NCBI GenBank assembly: GCA_910579545.1
Contig: CAJTVI010000013.1
Location: 1 to 34,933, forward strand
Length of the DNA: 34,933 nucleotides
From: an uncultured Oscillospiraceae bacterium
GTDB taxonomy: Bacteria; Bacillota; Clostridia; Oscillospirales; Ruminococcaceae
Reading direction: 5' to 3'
Of this stretch, positions 15,707-23,861 are shown piece by piece. Below the pieces are notes generated by a model, which saw only the letters and a program-made list of their open reading frames with translations, did not search any database and was not told the DNA's origin. Position 1 is the stretch's first letter. Each line of letters starts with the position of its first letter. The translations under genes and the position numbers were made by a program.

Positions 15707-15769
15707 TTCGCCTCGCCGGCGGCGCCCCGCCGCCCAGACCACGCCCTGACGATTTTTGGAGGACCCACC

Positions 15770-16750
15770 ATGCTGGATTACACCGGGCACGCGTGCCCCT
15801 GCTGCAACAAGCCCTTTACCCCGGACGACGACGTGGTAGTATGCCCCGAGTGCGGCGCGCCATACCACCGCGCCTGCTACCAGGCCCAGGGCCACTGCCT
15901 TTTTGAATCGATGCACGGCCCCGGCTTTAGCTGGAAGCCCGCCCCCTCCGAGGCGGCCCCGGTCACCTGCCCCAACTGCGGGGCGGGCAATGCCGAGAGC
16001 TCGGTTTTTTGCAGCCACTGCGGCACCCGTTTGCAGGAGCCGGACGCGGCGCAGGACGCCGCGCCCGGCGACGGCGGCCCCTACCAGTACGCCGGCGGCC
16101 CCTACCAGGGCATGCCGGGCGGGCAGGCCGCGCCCGGCGAAGCGCCCGAGGGCTTTTTTGACCCCTTTGGCCGGCTGTTTGCCCCCGGCGAAACGGTGGA
16201 CGACATCCCGGTGCAGACCTGGGCGGCCTTTTTGGGCTCCAGCTCGCCCTACTACCTGCTCAACTTCAAGCGGATGGACTATACCGGCCGCAAGCTGGCG
16301 GTCTCGTTCAGCGCCTTTTTCCTGGGGCCGATCTACTTTTTCTACCGCAAGATGTACAAATGGGGCTTTGTGTTTGCGGCCCTTTCGCTGCTGCTGGAGG
16401 TGCCCACCCTGCTGGCGATCTTAGTGGAGAGCGGCAGCGCCGTAACCGCCGGGCTGAGCGCCGCCGCTTTGCAGCCGCTTTTAAACATTGCCTGGCTGCT
16501 CTCCTGGGCGCTGATGCTGGTGCGGGGGCTGGTGGCCCTCTGGCTTTACCGCGGCACCGCCGCCCAGCGCATCCGCACCATCCAGGCCCGCTGGAAGGAC
16601 GACGGCAGCCAGCGCGCGGCCCTGAACGCGCTTGGCGGCACCAGCATTGGCGCGGCCATTGCCTACAGCCTGCTCAGCACCATGCTGCTGGGGGTGGTTA
16701 TGCTTAAATTGGGCGGGCCGGGGCTGTATTCGATGTATTTTGGCCTGTAA
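15770..16750 (+). CDS. Prokaryotic RING/zinc-ribbon protein with DUF2628-like membrane domain
   Basis: Protein of 326 residues with three parts. Residues 1-45 form a RING-like treble-clef module (CPCC, CPECGAPYHRACY). Residues of about 65-85 form a zinc ribbon (CPNCGAGNAESSVFCSHCG). After a Gly/Pro-rich linker, residues of about 175-320 form a membrane region opening with FKRMDYTGRKLAVSFSAFFLGPIYFFYRKMY in short pieces typical of DUF2628, with three to four hydrophobic segments. The function is unknown; such proteins are common in Firmicutes. GGAGG lies 7 bases before the ATG. It has no close operon partner and stands next to the hairpin array. Confidence 0.75.
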   Translation: MLDYTGHACPCCNKPFTPDDDVVVCPECGAPYHRACYQAQGHCLFESMHGPGFSWKPAPSEAAPVTCPNCGAGNAESSVFCSHCGTRLQEPDAAQDAAPGDGGPYQYAGGPYQGMPGGQAAPGEAPEGFFDPFGRLFAPGETVDDIPVQTWAAFLGSSSPYYLLNFKRMDYTGRKLAVSFSAFFLGPIYFFYRKMYKWGFVFAALSLLLEVPTLLAILVESGSAVTAGLSAAALQPLLNIAWLLSWALMLVRGLVALWLYRGTAAQRIRTIQARWKDDGSQRAALNALGGTSIGAAIAYSLLSTMLLGVVMLKLGGPGLYSMYFGL

Positions 16751-16839
16751 CAGGGCCCTGCAACCCAAAAAGCGCGCGGCCGCAAAAGGGACGCCCGCCG
16801 GGCCAGCCCGCGCCGCGCAGAGAGGAACGGTGAACCACC

Positions 16840-17709
16840 TTGAAGGTTACAAAAGCAGTGATCCCCGCCGCCGGGCTGGGCACCCGGGTACTGCCGGCCA
16901 CCAAGGCCATGCCCAAGGAGATGCTGCCCATTGTGGACAAGCCCGCCATCCAGTACATTGTGGAGGAGGCGGTGCGCGCCGGCATCGAGGATATTTTGAT
17001 CATCACCGGCCGGGGCAAGGGCATTATTGAGGACCATTTTGACCGCGCGCCCGAGCTGGAAGCCGCGCTTGCAAAGCCCGGCAAGGAACAGGCGCTGGAG
17101 GAATGCCTTGGCATTGCCGGGCTTGCCAACGTCTTTTTTGTGCGGCAAAAGCAGACCCTGGGTCTGGGCCACGCCGTGCTGATGGCAAAGCCCTTTACCG
17201 GCAGCGAGCCGTTTGTGGTGCTGTACGGCGACGACGTGATCATGGGCGAGGATCCCTGCGCCGCCCAGCTCTGCCGCGCCTGGGAGGCCTACGGCCGGGC
17301 GGCGGTGGGCATCAAGGAGGTAACGGCCGACGAGATCCGGCGGTATTCCTCCATGAAGGTCTCTCCCCTCGGGGGCAACCACTACCTCATCGACGATATG
17401 ATCGAAAAGCCCGCCCCCGGCCAGGAGTTCAGCATGTTCAGCATTTTGGGGCGCTGCCTGCTCACCGCCGACATCTACCCCATTTTGGAGCATACCAAGC
17501 CCGGCGCGGGGGGCGAGATCCAGCTGACCGACGCCATGGCCGAGCTGGCCCGCACCGCCGGGGTGACCGGGGTGGACTTTACCGGCAAGCGGTACGATAT
17601 GGGCAACAAGCTGGGCGTGATGCAGGCCCAGGTGGAGACCGCCCTTGCCCACCCCGAGATCGGGCCGGCCTTCCGCGCTTACCTGAAGGAACTGGCCGGC
17701 AGCCTGTAA
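16840..17709 (+). CDS. galU: UTP-glucose-1-phosphate uridylyltransferase
   Basis: Nucleotidyltransferase of 289 residues making UDP-glucose from UTP and glucose 1-phosphate in the cytoplasm. The signature AAGLGTR and PKEMLPIVDKP lie in the first 40 residues, YGDDVI near 127-132 coordinates the nucleotide and metal, and GGEIQLTDA is near 225. The start is a TTG at 16840, supported by the family N-terminus KVTKAVIPAAG. AGAGAGGA lies rather far upstream (about 14 bases). The galT gene follows after 36 bases, consistent with a Leloir-pathway pair. Confidence 0.95.
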   Translation: MKVTKAVIPAAGLGTRVLPATKAMPKEMLPIVDKPAIQYIVEEAVRAGIEDILIITGRGKGIIEDHFDRAPELEAALAKPGKEQALEECLGIAGLANVFFVRQKQTLGLGHAVLMAKPFTGSEPFVVLYGDDVIMGEDPCAAQLCRAWEAYGRAAVGIKEVTADEIRRYSSMKVSPLGGNHYLIDDMIEKPAPGQEFSMFSILGRCLLTADIYPILEHTKPGAGGEIQLTDAMAELARTAGVTGVDFTGKRYDMGNKLGVMQAQVETALAHPEIGPAFRAYLKELAGSL

Positions 17710-17745
17710 TTGCCAAAACACCGCATTTTTTAGGAGGGAACAGCC

Positions 17746-19278
17746 ATGAACGCCGGGTACGAGATCGAACGCCTTTTGCAGTTTGCCCAAAAGCACAAGC
17801 TCATCAAGGGGCTGGACGTGATTGTGGCGCGCAACGCGCTGCTGGACGTGCTCAAGCTGGACGCGCCGTATGAAGGTGAAGTGGAGCAGGAGGACCTGGA
17901 GGCCCCCACCCCCATTTTGGAAAACCTGCTGAATGCCGCCGCCGAAAAGGGCCTGTTTGACAATGAGGTGTACCAGTACCGGGTAAACTTTGAGGCCCGG
18001 ATCATGGGCTGCGTGACCCCCGGGGCCGAGGCGGTGGCCCACAAGTTTAAAAAGCTGTACAAGAAAAAGGGGCCAAAAAAGGCCACCAACTACTTTTACG
18101 CCCTCTGCCGGGATTCCTACTATATCCGCACCGCCCAGATCGCCCGCAACATCCAGTGGATCTGGCCGGCCGAGTACGGCGAGCTGGAGATCACCATCAA
18201 CCTCACCAAGCCCGAAAAGGACCCCAAGACCATCGCGCTGGAAAAGCTGCAGCCCCAGGCCGGCTACCCCAAGTGCATGCTCTGCCGCGAAAACCCGGGC
18301 TATGCCGGGCGGGTGAACTTTCCCGCGCGGCAGAACCACCGGGTGGTGCCGGTAAAGCTGTGCGGCGAGCGGTGGTACCTGCAATACAGCCCCTATGTGT
18401 ATTATAACGAGCACTGCATCGTTTTTTGCGACGAGCACAAGCCGATGGAGATGGACCGGCACACCCTGGAGCTGCTCTTTAGCTTTGTGCAGCAGTTCCC
18501 CCATTACACCTGCGGCAGCAACGCCAACCTGCCCATCGTGGGGGGCAGCATCTTGAGCCACAGCCATTTCCAGGGCGGGCGGTACGAGTTCCCGATGCAG
18601 AAGGCGGTGATCAGCCGGCCGCTGGCCGCAAAAAACTGGCCGGGGGTGCGGGCCGGCATCCTGCACTGGCCGGTGTCCACCGTGCGGCTGGAGGGGGCCG
18701 ACCCCGCGCAGCTGACCGATGCCGCCGCCGCCATTTTGGAGCACTGGCAGGGTTACAGCGACGAGAGCGTGGATGTGCGCGCCTTCAGCGGCGAGACCCC
18801 GCACAACACGGTGACCCCCATTTTGCACTACGAGGAGGGCCGCGGCTATATCCTGGACGTGACCCTGCGCAACAACCGCACCAGCGAGGAGTACCCGGAC
18901 GGCATCTTCCACCCCCACCCGGAGTACCACAATGTAAAAAAAGAGAACATCGGGCTGATCGAGGTGATGGGCCTGGCCATCCTGCCCAGCCGGCTGAAGG
19001 AACAGAGCGCCGCCATCGCGGAGATTCTGAGCGGCCGCGCGCCCAACACCAGCCGGCAGGAGGGCAGCCCGCTGGCCATCCACGCAAACTGGATCGACGA
19101 ACTGCTTGCAAAATACGGCGCCGCCCTTTCGCCCGAGGCCGCGGCCGAGACGGTAAGGCGGGAGATCGGGGTAGTGTTTGGCAAGGTGCTGGAGAACACC
19201 GGCGTCTTTAAGCTGACCGCCGAGGGCCAGGCGGCGTTTGAACGCTTTTTGCAGACGGCGGGGTTTGAGCCGCTGTAA
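17746..19278 (+). CDS. galT: UDP-glucose-hexose-1-phosphate uridylyltransferase, Bacillus type
   Basis: Leloir-pathway enzyme of 510 residues that exchanges galactose 1-phosphate with UDP-glucose. The length and sequence are those of the Firmicute GalT class (about 490-510 residues), not the 350-residue E. coli class. The active-site HxH is in SHSHFQGG, with H272 and the nucleophile H274. CMLCRENPGYAGR and the FCDEHKPM region are family marks. AGGAGGG lies 7 bases before the ATG. It forms a pair with galU; galK and galE are not in the window. Confidence 0.95.
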   Translation: MNAGYEIERLLQFAQKHKLIKGLDVIVARNALLDVLKLDAPYEGEVEQEDLEAPTPILENLLNAAAEKGLFDNEVYQYRVNFEARIMGCVTPGAEAVAHKFKKLYKKKGPKKATNYFYALCRDSYYIRTAQIARNIQWIWPAEYGELEITINLTKPEKDPKTIALEKLQPQAGYPKCMLCRENPGYAGRVNFPARQNHRVVPVKLCGERWYLQYSPYVYYNEHCIVFCDEHKPMEMDRHTLELLFSFVQQFPHYTCGSNANLPIVGGSILSHSHFQGGRYEFPMQKAVISRPLAAKNWPGVRAGILHWPVSTVRLEGADPAQLTDAAAAILEHWQGYSDESVDVRAFSGETPHNTVTPILHYEEGRGYILDVTLRNNRTSEEYPDGIFHPHPEYHNVKKENIGLIEVMGLAILPSRLKEQSAAIAEILSGRAPNTSRQEGSPLAIHANWIDELLAKYGAALSPEAAAETVRREIGVVFGKVLENTGVFKLTAEGQAAFERFLQTAGFEPL

Positions 19279-19356
19279 GGCGGGATTTTGCTCCATACGC
19301 CCTTTGCCCTGCGCCAGGGGCGGAAAAACAGCAAGCAGGGCTGGAGAGCGGCAGCT

Positions 19357-19830
19357 ATGAACAAACGAACGCTGAAATACTGTTTGGCAGGGGGACTTCT
19401 GCTTGGGGTACTCTGCCTGTTGCTGTTCGGCCTTTCGTTCACAGCCCGCAGCCTGAAGGCCGCCGCCCATATCCGCAGCCTGCGCTTTGAGAGCCTTGGA
19501 TTTGGCCAGGTGCTGTTTGAGTACCAGCTTGACCTTGATACGGGGCTGGCAGAGTACAACTCTTACGAATATGACGGTACCCTGCGCACCCACAAGGAGG
19601 GCCGCCTTTCAGATGCGCAGCAAAAGCAGCTGCAGCGGGCTTGCGGGCTTGCTCTGGTGCCCCTTTGGAAGGACCAATACGTGGATCCCCGCATCTGCGA
19701 TGGGGATCAATGGCGGATGGTGATCGGGTACGAGGACGAGGAAAAGGGGATTTTTGGCAGCAACGCCTATCCGCCCTTTTACTGGTGGCTGCGCCGCAGG
19801 ATCTCAGAAATCCCCACCTGGGAACAATAA
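19357..19830 (+). CDS. Hypothetical membrane-anchored protein
   Basis: Protein of 157 residues that I do not recognise. One N-terminal hydrophobic segment (residues 8-29, LAGGLLLGVLCLLLFGLSF) without a signal-peptidase or lipobox cysteine suggests an anchor, with the rest (about 125 residues, many aromatic and acidic) outside the membrane. GGAG lies about 10 bases before the ATG at 19357. It is 78 bases after galT and 20 bases before the next small gene, so it may be co-transcribed with both. Base composition is slightly less GC-rich than its neighbours. Confidence 0.6.
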   Translation: MNKRTLKYCLAGGLLLGVLCLLLFGLSFTARSLKAAAHIRSLRFESLGFGQVLFEYQLDLDTGLAEYNSYEYDGTLRTHKEGRLSDAQQKQLQRACGLALVPLWKDQYVDPRICDGDQWRMVIGYEDEEKGIFGSNAYPPFYWWLRRRISEIPTWEQ

Positions 19831-19850
19831 ACCGGAAAGGATATCCTGCC

Positions 19851-20201
19851 ATGGACAAGGAACGCAAAAAGGCGCTGCGCGCCGAGTACGACCAGCGCAA
19901 GCCGGAGATGGGCATTGTTTGCTGGCAGAGCGGCGAGCACCGGTGGATCGCTGTTTCCACCGACGCCAAGGCCGACTATAACGGCACCCTGTTCCAGCTG
20001 CAGCTGGGCTCCTGGCCGGGCCGGGAGCTGCAAAAGGCCTTTACCGAAAACCCGGCCTCCTTTACCTGGTCGCTGCTGAAAAGGCTGGACTATAAGGAGC
20101 GGGACGAGGACCACCGCGACGATCTGGAGCTATTGTATCTGGAATGCCTGGACGAATACCCCGACGCCGCCCCCATGCGCCCGGGCAAACGGCGGCCGTA
20201 G
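19851..20201 (+). CDS. Small GIY-YIG nuclease-like protein
   Basis: Soluble protein of 116 residues. The order KPEMGI, then LFQLQLGSWPGRELQKAF, then DDLELLYLECLDEY recalls small Firmicute proteins annotated as GIY-YIG nuclease family, whose members read KPEMGI...ELQKxW. The GIY and YIG tripeptides themselves are not intact here (GIV and WIAV occupy the places), so nuclease activity is doubtful. The ribosome site AAAGG precedes ATG 19851 at 10 bases. The assignment rests on remembered family resemblance only. Confidence 0.5.
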   Translation: MDKERKKALRAEYDQRKPEMGIVCWQSGEHRWIAVSTDAKADYNGTLFQLQLGSWPGRELQKAFTENPASFTWSLLKRLDYKERDEDHRDDLELLYLECLDEYPDAAPMRPGKRRP

Positions 20202-20309
20202 GCGGCGGTTTGCCGAGAATGCAAACCCGCCCAAAAGTGGCGGTTTGCGGAGAAAACAAACCCGCCCAAAACAGGCCTAAAACCCGCCGCAAAAAGGGCC
20301 GTTTGCGGC
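20202..20309. repeat. Alternating GGCGGTTTGC / CAAACCCGCC inverted arms
   Basis: Arms GGCGGTTTGC (20204-20213 and 20239-20248) alternate with GCAAACCCGCC (20221-20231) and CAAACCCGCC (20257-20266), so mutually exclusive hairpins can form. A separate perfect 8-bp hairpin (20286-20293 with 20302-20309) ends exactly at the -35 of the rpsF promoter. No T run follows, so this is not a standard terminator. Confidence 0.6.
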
Positions 20310-20338
20310 TTGACACCGGTTTGCCGGCCTGCTATAAT
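20310..20338 (+). promoter_or_regulatory. Consensus promoter of rpsF-ssb-rpsR
   Basis: TTGACA (20310-20315) and TATAAT (20333-20338) match the sigma-A consensus at all 12 positions, with a 17-bp spacer and TG at the extended -10. The leader to the rpsF start is about 145 bases. Confidence 0.9.
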
Positions 20339-20440
20339 AAGATGTCGCTTTGCGGGATGTTCTCCCTTTTTGGGGGTATCCCCCGCGGCCGCGGAAGGCA
20401 TTTTTGCCCCGCGATCCTTGCTCCTTTGCGCGCCTTGGGT

Positions 20441-20480
20441 GTTTACCGGACGCCGCGGGGGGCCATAGTCCAAAAGGAGG
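20441..20480 (+). promoter_or_regulatory. S6:S18-binding leader-like element
   Basis: Just before rpsF, TTTACCGGAC (20442-20451) brings a CCG triplet next to a stem: GGAC 20448-20451 pairs with GTCC 20468-20471, and an inner GCC can pair with GGC. The ribosome site AAAGGAGG (20473-20480) follows directly. Known rpsF leaders carry a CCG-containing helix that mimics the S6:S18 site on 16S rRNA and represses the operon. The match here is by eye. Confidence 0.5.
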
Positions 20481-20489
20481 TGCACAGAA

Positions 20490-20777
20490 ATGGCAAAATA
20501 CGAGACCATGCTGGTGACCAGCGCCGCGCTGGACGAGGAGGCTTCGGCCGCCCTCGTGGGCAAGTTCAAGAGCCTGATCGAGGCGAACGGTACCATCGAT
20601 GCGGTGGACGAGTGGGGCAAAAAGCGCCTTGCCTACCCCATCAACGATGAGAACGAGGGCGTTTACACCGTGATCCAGTTTACCAGCGGCCCCGAGTTCC
20701 CGGCGGAGCTCGAGCGGGTGTACAAGATCACCGACGGCGTGCTGCGTTTTCTGACCACGGCTGTTCCTGCCGAATAA
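20490..20777 (+). CDS. rpsF: 30S ribosomal protein S6
   Basis: Protein of 95 residues binding 16S rRNA together with S18. It opens MAKYETMLVTSAAL and contains DEWGKKRLAYPINDENEGVYTVIQF, diagnostic of S6. AAAGGAGG before ATG 20490 is strong. It is first in rpsF-ssb-rpsR, the normal bacterial order. Confidence 0.97.
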   Translation: MAKYETMLVTSAALDEEASAALVGKFKSLIEANGTIDAVDEWGKKRLAYPINDENEGVYTVIQFTSGPEFPAELERVYKITDGVLRFLTTAVPAE

Positions 20778-20792
20778 GAAAGGGGTGCTTTT

Positions 20793-21266
20793 ATGCTGAA
20801 TGTCATTGCCATCATGGGCCGCCTTGTGGCCGACCCCCAGCTGCGGCAGACCCAGCAGGGCACCAGCGTTGCGTCCTTCCGCATCGCCTGCGACCGCAAC
20901 CGCGCCGACCAGAACGGCCAGCGCCAGGCGGATTTCTTTGATGTGGTGGCCTGGCGCGGCACGGCTGAGTTTGTGTGCAAGTATTTTCAAAAGGGCAGCA
21001 TGATCGCCATTGACGGACAGCTGCAAAGCCGCCAGTACCAGGACAAGAACGGCAACAACCGCACAGCCATCGAGATCATTGCAAACAACGTCAACTTTAC
21101 CGGTTCCAAGTCTTCGTCCGGCGGCGGGAATGCCGGCAATTATGCCGCCCCCGCTGCGCAGCCCCAGCAGTACGCCCACCCTGCCCCGCAGGAGGCGCCC
21201 AGCTACTCGGCCGGTTCCAACGACGACTTTGCCGTGATCGACGACAACGAAGACCTGCCCTTCTAA
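20793..21266 (+). CDS. ssb: Single-stranded DNA-binding protein
   Basis: Protein of 157 residues that coats single-stranded DNA during replication and repair. Residues 1-105 form the OB fold (MLNVIAIMGRLVADPQLR, then FDVVAWRGTAEFV). A Gly/Pro/Gln-rich linker follows, and the acidic tip ends DNEDLPF, the docking tail for partner proteins. It lies 15 bases after rpsF, with AAAGGGG as ribosome site. Confidence 0.97.
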   Translation: MLNVIAIMGRLVADPQLRQTQQGTSVASFRIACDRNRADQNGQRQADFFDVVAWRGTAEFVCKYFQKGSMIAIDGQLQSRQYQDKNGNNRTAIEIIANNVNFTGSKSSSGGGNAGNYAAPAAQPQQYAHPAPQEAPSYSAGSNDDFAVIDDNEDLPF

Positions 21267-21330
21267 AAGAAGCGGCGTTCTCATCCTGGGGTGCTCTGCC
21301 GCCCCTTACAAAAGGAGGTAAACCCAAGCC

Positions 21331-21585
21331 ATGGCTTTTGAACGTTCGGAAGGCCGGCCCCAGCGCCCGATGCGCCGCGGCCGCCGCAAGGTGTGCAGCT
21401 TCTGCGTGGACCGCATCGAGCACATCGATTATAAGGACGTGCCCCGCCTGCGCAAGTATGTAAGCGAGCGCGCCAAGATCATCCCCCGCCGCGTTACCGG
21501 CACCTGCGCTTTCCATCAGCGCGAGCTGACCGTTGCCATCAAGCGCGCCCGCCATGTGGCCCTGATGCCCTATGTGAGCGACTGA
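21331..21585 (+). CDS. rpsR: 30S ribosomal protein S18
   Basis: Basic protein of 84 residues, the S6 partner on the small subunit platform. It contains CSFCVDRIEHIDYKDV, LRKYVSERAKIIPRR and TGTCAFHQRELTVAIKRAR. The paired cysteines (CSFC with a later C) suggest the zinc-type S18 (C+ form). AAAGGAGGT precedes the ATG. A strong terminator follows after 15 bases. Confidence 0.97.
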   Translation: MAFERSEGRPQRPMRRGRRKVCSFCVDRIEHIDYKDVPRLRKYVSERAKIIPRRVTGTCAFHQRELTVAIKRARHVALMPYVSD

Positions 21586-21600
21586 GTTTTTGCACGCTCT

Positions 21601-21631
21601 GCCCCTTCCTGTTTTGGGAAGGGGCTTTTTT
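21601..21631 (+). terminator. Terminator of the rpsF operon
   Basis: GCCCCTTCC (21601-21609) pairs perfectly with 21617-21625 and is followed by six T residues. Confidence 0.9.
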
Positions 21632-21680
21632 GAAACCCGGGCCGCCCAAAGCCGCGGCCCCTGCCCCGCGCGCCAAAAAC

Positions 21681-21718
21681 AAGGCAGGGCGGCACACGGC
21701 CGCGGCCCCGCCTTTTTT
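21681..21718 (+). terminator. Second hairpin with T run just before the vanR-like gene
   Basis: An imperfect GC-rich hairpin (21681-21712) is followed by TTTTTT, ending 19 bases before the vanR-like start and touching its ribosome site. It may back up the rpsR terminator or attenuate the regulator gene. I see no convincing promoter for vanRS in the 106 bases after the first terminator. Confidence 0.35.
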
Positions 21719-21737
21719 GAAAGGACGGCGAACCGGT

Positions 21738-22436
21738 ATGCCTGCAAGGGTGCTTGTGGTGGACGATGAAAAGGCCATTGCCGACCTTGTGACCATCTGC
21801 CTGGAAAACGAAAACTACACCGTGGAGGCCTGCGCCTGCGGGCGGGACGCGCTGGCCAGCATTGAATCTTCGCCCCCCGACCTTGCCATTTTGGACGTGA
21901 TGCTGCCGGACATCGACGGCTTTACCCTGTGCCAGAAGATCCGGGAAAAGCACCTCTTCCCCATCCTGATGCTCACCGCCCGGGTGGAGGATATGGACAA
22001 GATCATGGGCCTTACCCTGGGGGCGGACGATTACATCACCAAGCCCTTTAACCCGCTGGAACTGACCGCCCGGGTCAAGACCCAGCTGCGCCGCTGCCAG
22101 AAGTACGACGCGGCGGCCCGCCCCGCCGCCCCGCCGCAGGAGTACGAGGTGCGGGGGCTGCGCATCCGACTGGCCGCCCACCGCTGTACCCTTTACGGCA
22201 AAGAGCTGAACCTGACCCCGCTGGAATTTTCGATTTTGTGGTACCTGTGCAGCCATCAGGGGCAGGTAGTGCCCAGCGAGGAGCTGTTTGAGGCGGTGTG
22301 GCAGGAAAAATACTACGACAGCAACAACACCGTGATGGCCCACATTGCCCGCCTGCGCGAAAAGATGGGCGAGGGCGGCCGCAAACCCAAATTTATCAAG
22401 ACGGTATGGGGGGTGGGCTACACCATTGAAGCCTGA
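21738..22436 (+). CDS. VanR-like response regulator (OmpR family)
   Basis: Two-domain regulator of 232 residues. The receiver has VVDDE, phospho-acceptor Asp53 (ILDVMLPDIDG) and Lys102 (TKPFNPLE). The winged-helix effector covers about 135-230 (LTPLEFSILWYL, NTVMAHIARLREKMGE, IKTVWGVGYTIE). The sequence is of the VanR group, and the gene arrangement (vanR-vanS-ligase-peptidase-racemase) supports control of the genes downstream. AAAGGA lies 13 bases before the ATG. It overlaps the sensor gene by 11 bases. Confidence 0.88.
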   Translation: MPARVLVVDDEKAIADLVTICLENENYTVEACACGRDALASIESSPPDLAILDVMLPDIDGFTLCQKIREKHLFPILMLTARVEDMDKIMGLTLGADDYITKPFNPLELTARVKTQLRRCQKYDAAARPAAPPQEYEVRGLRIRLAAHRCTLYGKELNLTPLEFSILWYLCSHQGQVVPSEELFEAVWQEKYYDSNNTVMAHIARLREKMGEGGRKPKFIKTVWGVGYTIEA

Positions 22437-23550
22437 AACAAGCTCCGGCCCGCGGCTGGTAAGCGGGCTGACCGGCCAGATCGCGGGGCGGTTTATCGGC
22501 GCTTTGGGCCTTTACACCCTTGTAATGATCCTGGGCATCCTGTTTGGCGGCACCTTTTACGCCAGCTTTACCTGGCACGGCGACGAGCTGCTTTACAAGA
22601 TCGCGCACTTTTGCCTGGACTACTTTTTCTTGGTGATCCCGCTGGCCTGGCTGGGCGGGGCGGTGATTCTGTTTGCCTTTTTTTGGCACAGGACCCTTGG
22701 CTACATCGAGGCGGTGGCCCTGGCCAGCGAGCGGCTGGCCAGCCCCTCGCCCGAGCCCATCCACCTGCCCGCGCCGCTGTTTGGGGTGGAGGCCCACCTG
22801 AACCTTGCGCGGGAGAACGCCCTGCGCAGCGCCATGCTGGCCAAAGAGGCCGAGCAGCGCAAAAACGACCTGGTGGTGTACTTGGCCCATGACCTCAAAA
22901 CCCCGCTGACCAGCGTGATCGGGTACCTCTCGCTGCTGCGGGACGAGCCGGACCTGCCCGCCGAGGCCCGCGCCCGGTACACCGGGGTGGCGCTGGACAA
23001 GGCCGAACGGCTGGAGGAGCTGATCAACGAATTTTTTGAGATCACCCGCTTTAACCTGAGCCGGATCGAGCTGACCCTGCGGCGGGTGGACCTTGTGCGG
23101 ATGCTGGAACAGATCACCTTTGAGTTTGAGCCGCTCTTCCGCCAAAAGCAGCTTACCTGCCGCCTTACGCTGCCCGCCCGGCTGGAGGCCGTGTGTGACG
23201 CCGACAAGATCAGCCGTGTGTTTGACAACCTTTTGCGCAACGCCGCCGGCTACACCCCGCCGGGGGGCGAGATCACGGTGGACGGCAGCGCCGACGAGGC
23301 CGGCGTCCTTTTGCGGTTTGCAAACCCCGGCCCCACCATCCCGCCCGAAAAGCTGGCCCGCATCTTTGAGCAGTTCTACCGGCTGGACGCCTCCCGCGCC
23401 AGCAGCACCGGCGGCGCGGGGCTGGGCCTTGCCATTGCGCGGCAGATCGTGGAGGCCCACGGCGGGCGGATCACCGCCGCCAGCGAGCAGGAGGCGGTGC
23501 GCTTTATCGTTTGGCTGCCCGCGCCGGGCAAGCCGGCCCCGGCCGGGTGA
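22426..23550 (+). CDS. VanS-like sensor histidine kinase
   Basis: Membrane sensor of 374 residues. Two membrane segments (about 23-45 and 66-90) enclose a very short external loop of about 20 residues. A linker follows, then the phospho-acceptor helix with H155 in YLAHDLKTPLTSVIGYLSLL, the N box NLLRNAAGYTPPGG and the G box GGAGLGLAIARQIVEAHGG. EEPINEFFEITR-type wording after the H box (here ELINEFFEITRFN) is characteristic of VanS proteins. The start is a TTG at 22426 inside the end of the regulator gene, with GGGGGGTGGG upstream; translation is coupled. The signal sensed cannot be told from the sequence. Confidence 0.88.
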   Translation: MKPETSSGPRLVSGLTGQIAGRFIGALGLYTLVMILGILFGGTFYASFTWHGDELLYKIAHFCLDYFFLVIPLAWLGGAVILFAFFWHRTLGYIEAVALASERLASPSPEPIHLPAPLFGVEAHLNLARENALRSAMLAKEAEQRKNDLVVYLAHDLKTPLTSVIGYLSLLRDEPDLPAEARARYTGVALDKAERLEELINEFFEITRFNLSRIELTLRRVDLVRMLEQITFEFEPLFRQKQLTCRLTLPARLEAVCDADKISRVFDNLLRNAAGYTPPGGEITVDGSADEAGVLLRFANPGPTIPPEKLARIFEQFYRLDASRASSTGGAGLGLAIARQIVEAHGGRITAASEQEAVRFIVWLPAPGKPAPAG

Positions 23551-23861
23551 ACGGCCCGCCGCGTTTCGCCGGCACACGCCGCCTTTGCCCCATCCCCCCT
23601 CCCGGCCTTTGTAAGAAAACCGTATGATTTTGACAGGGCTTTTGCAAGAAAAACAAAAGCCCCGCCGCAAACCTTTGCCCTTGCGTTTTGGTATGCTGAA
23701 GCTGCCAGAGCGGAAGGGCGTTTTTTATGGCAAAAAGCCTTTGGCAGCCACAGCCTTTGGGCTGCCGCGCCCCTTCCCCGTCGCCCCCAAAACCGGCGGC
23801 GCGGCAAAAAGGCCGCCCCCACACGCGGCGGCAAACCCAGCAAGGAAGGGATGACACAACC
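23551..23861. promoter_or_regulatory. vanS-vanG intergenic region with inverted repeat and probable promoter
   Basis: There are 311 bases without an established gene. GGGCTTTTG (23636-23644) and CAAAAGCCC (23654-23662) form a perfect 9-bp inverted repeat with a 9-base gap, a possible VanR-type operator or hairpin. TGGTATGCT (-10 at 23692-23697) is an extended -10 promoter with no good -35, the style expected of an activator-dependent promoter. A strong ribosome site (GGAAGGG) and ATG at 23727 follow, in frame with the ligase. Confidence 0.5.

Noticed and set aside
16663..19593. Minus-strand open frame of 976 codons opposite galU and galT
   Set aside because: galU and galT are unmistakable on the plus strand. 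The opposite frame has no recognisable domain and arises because stop codons are rare in this GC-rich shadow frame.
23630..23635. Perfect TTGACA as a -35 box before the ligase
   Set aside because: No acceptable -10 lies 16-18 bp downstream; that space is filled by the CAAAAGCCC arm of the inverted repeat.
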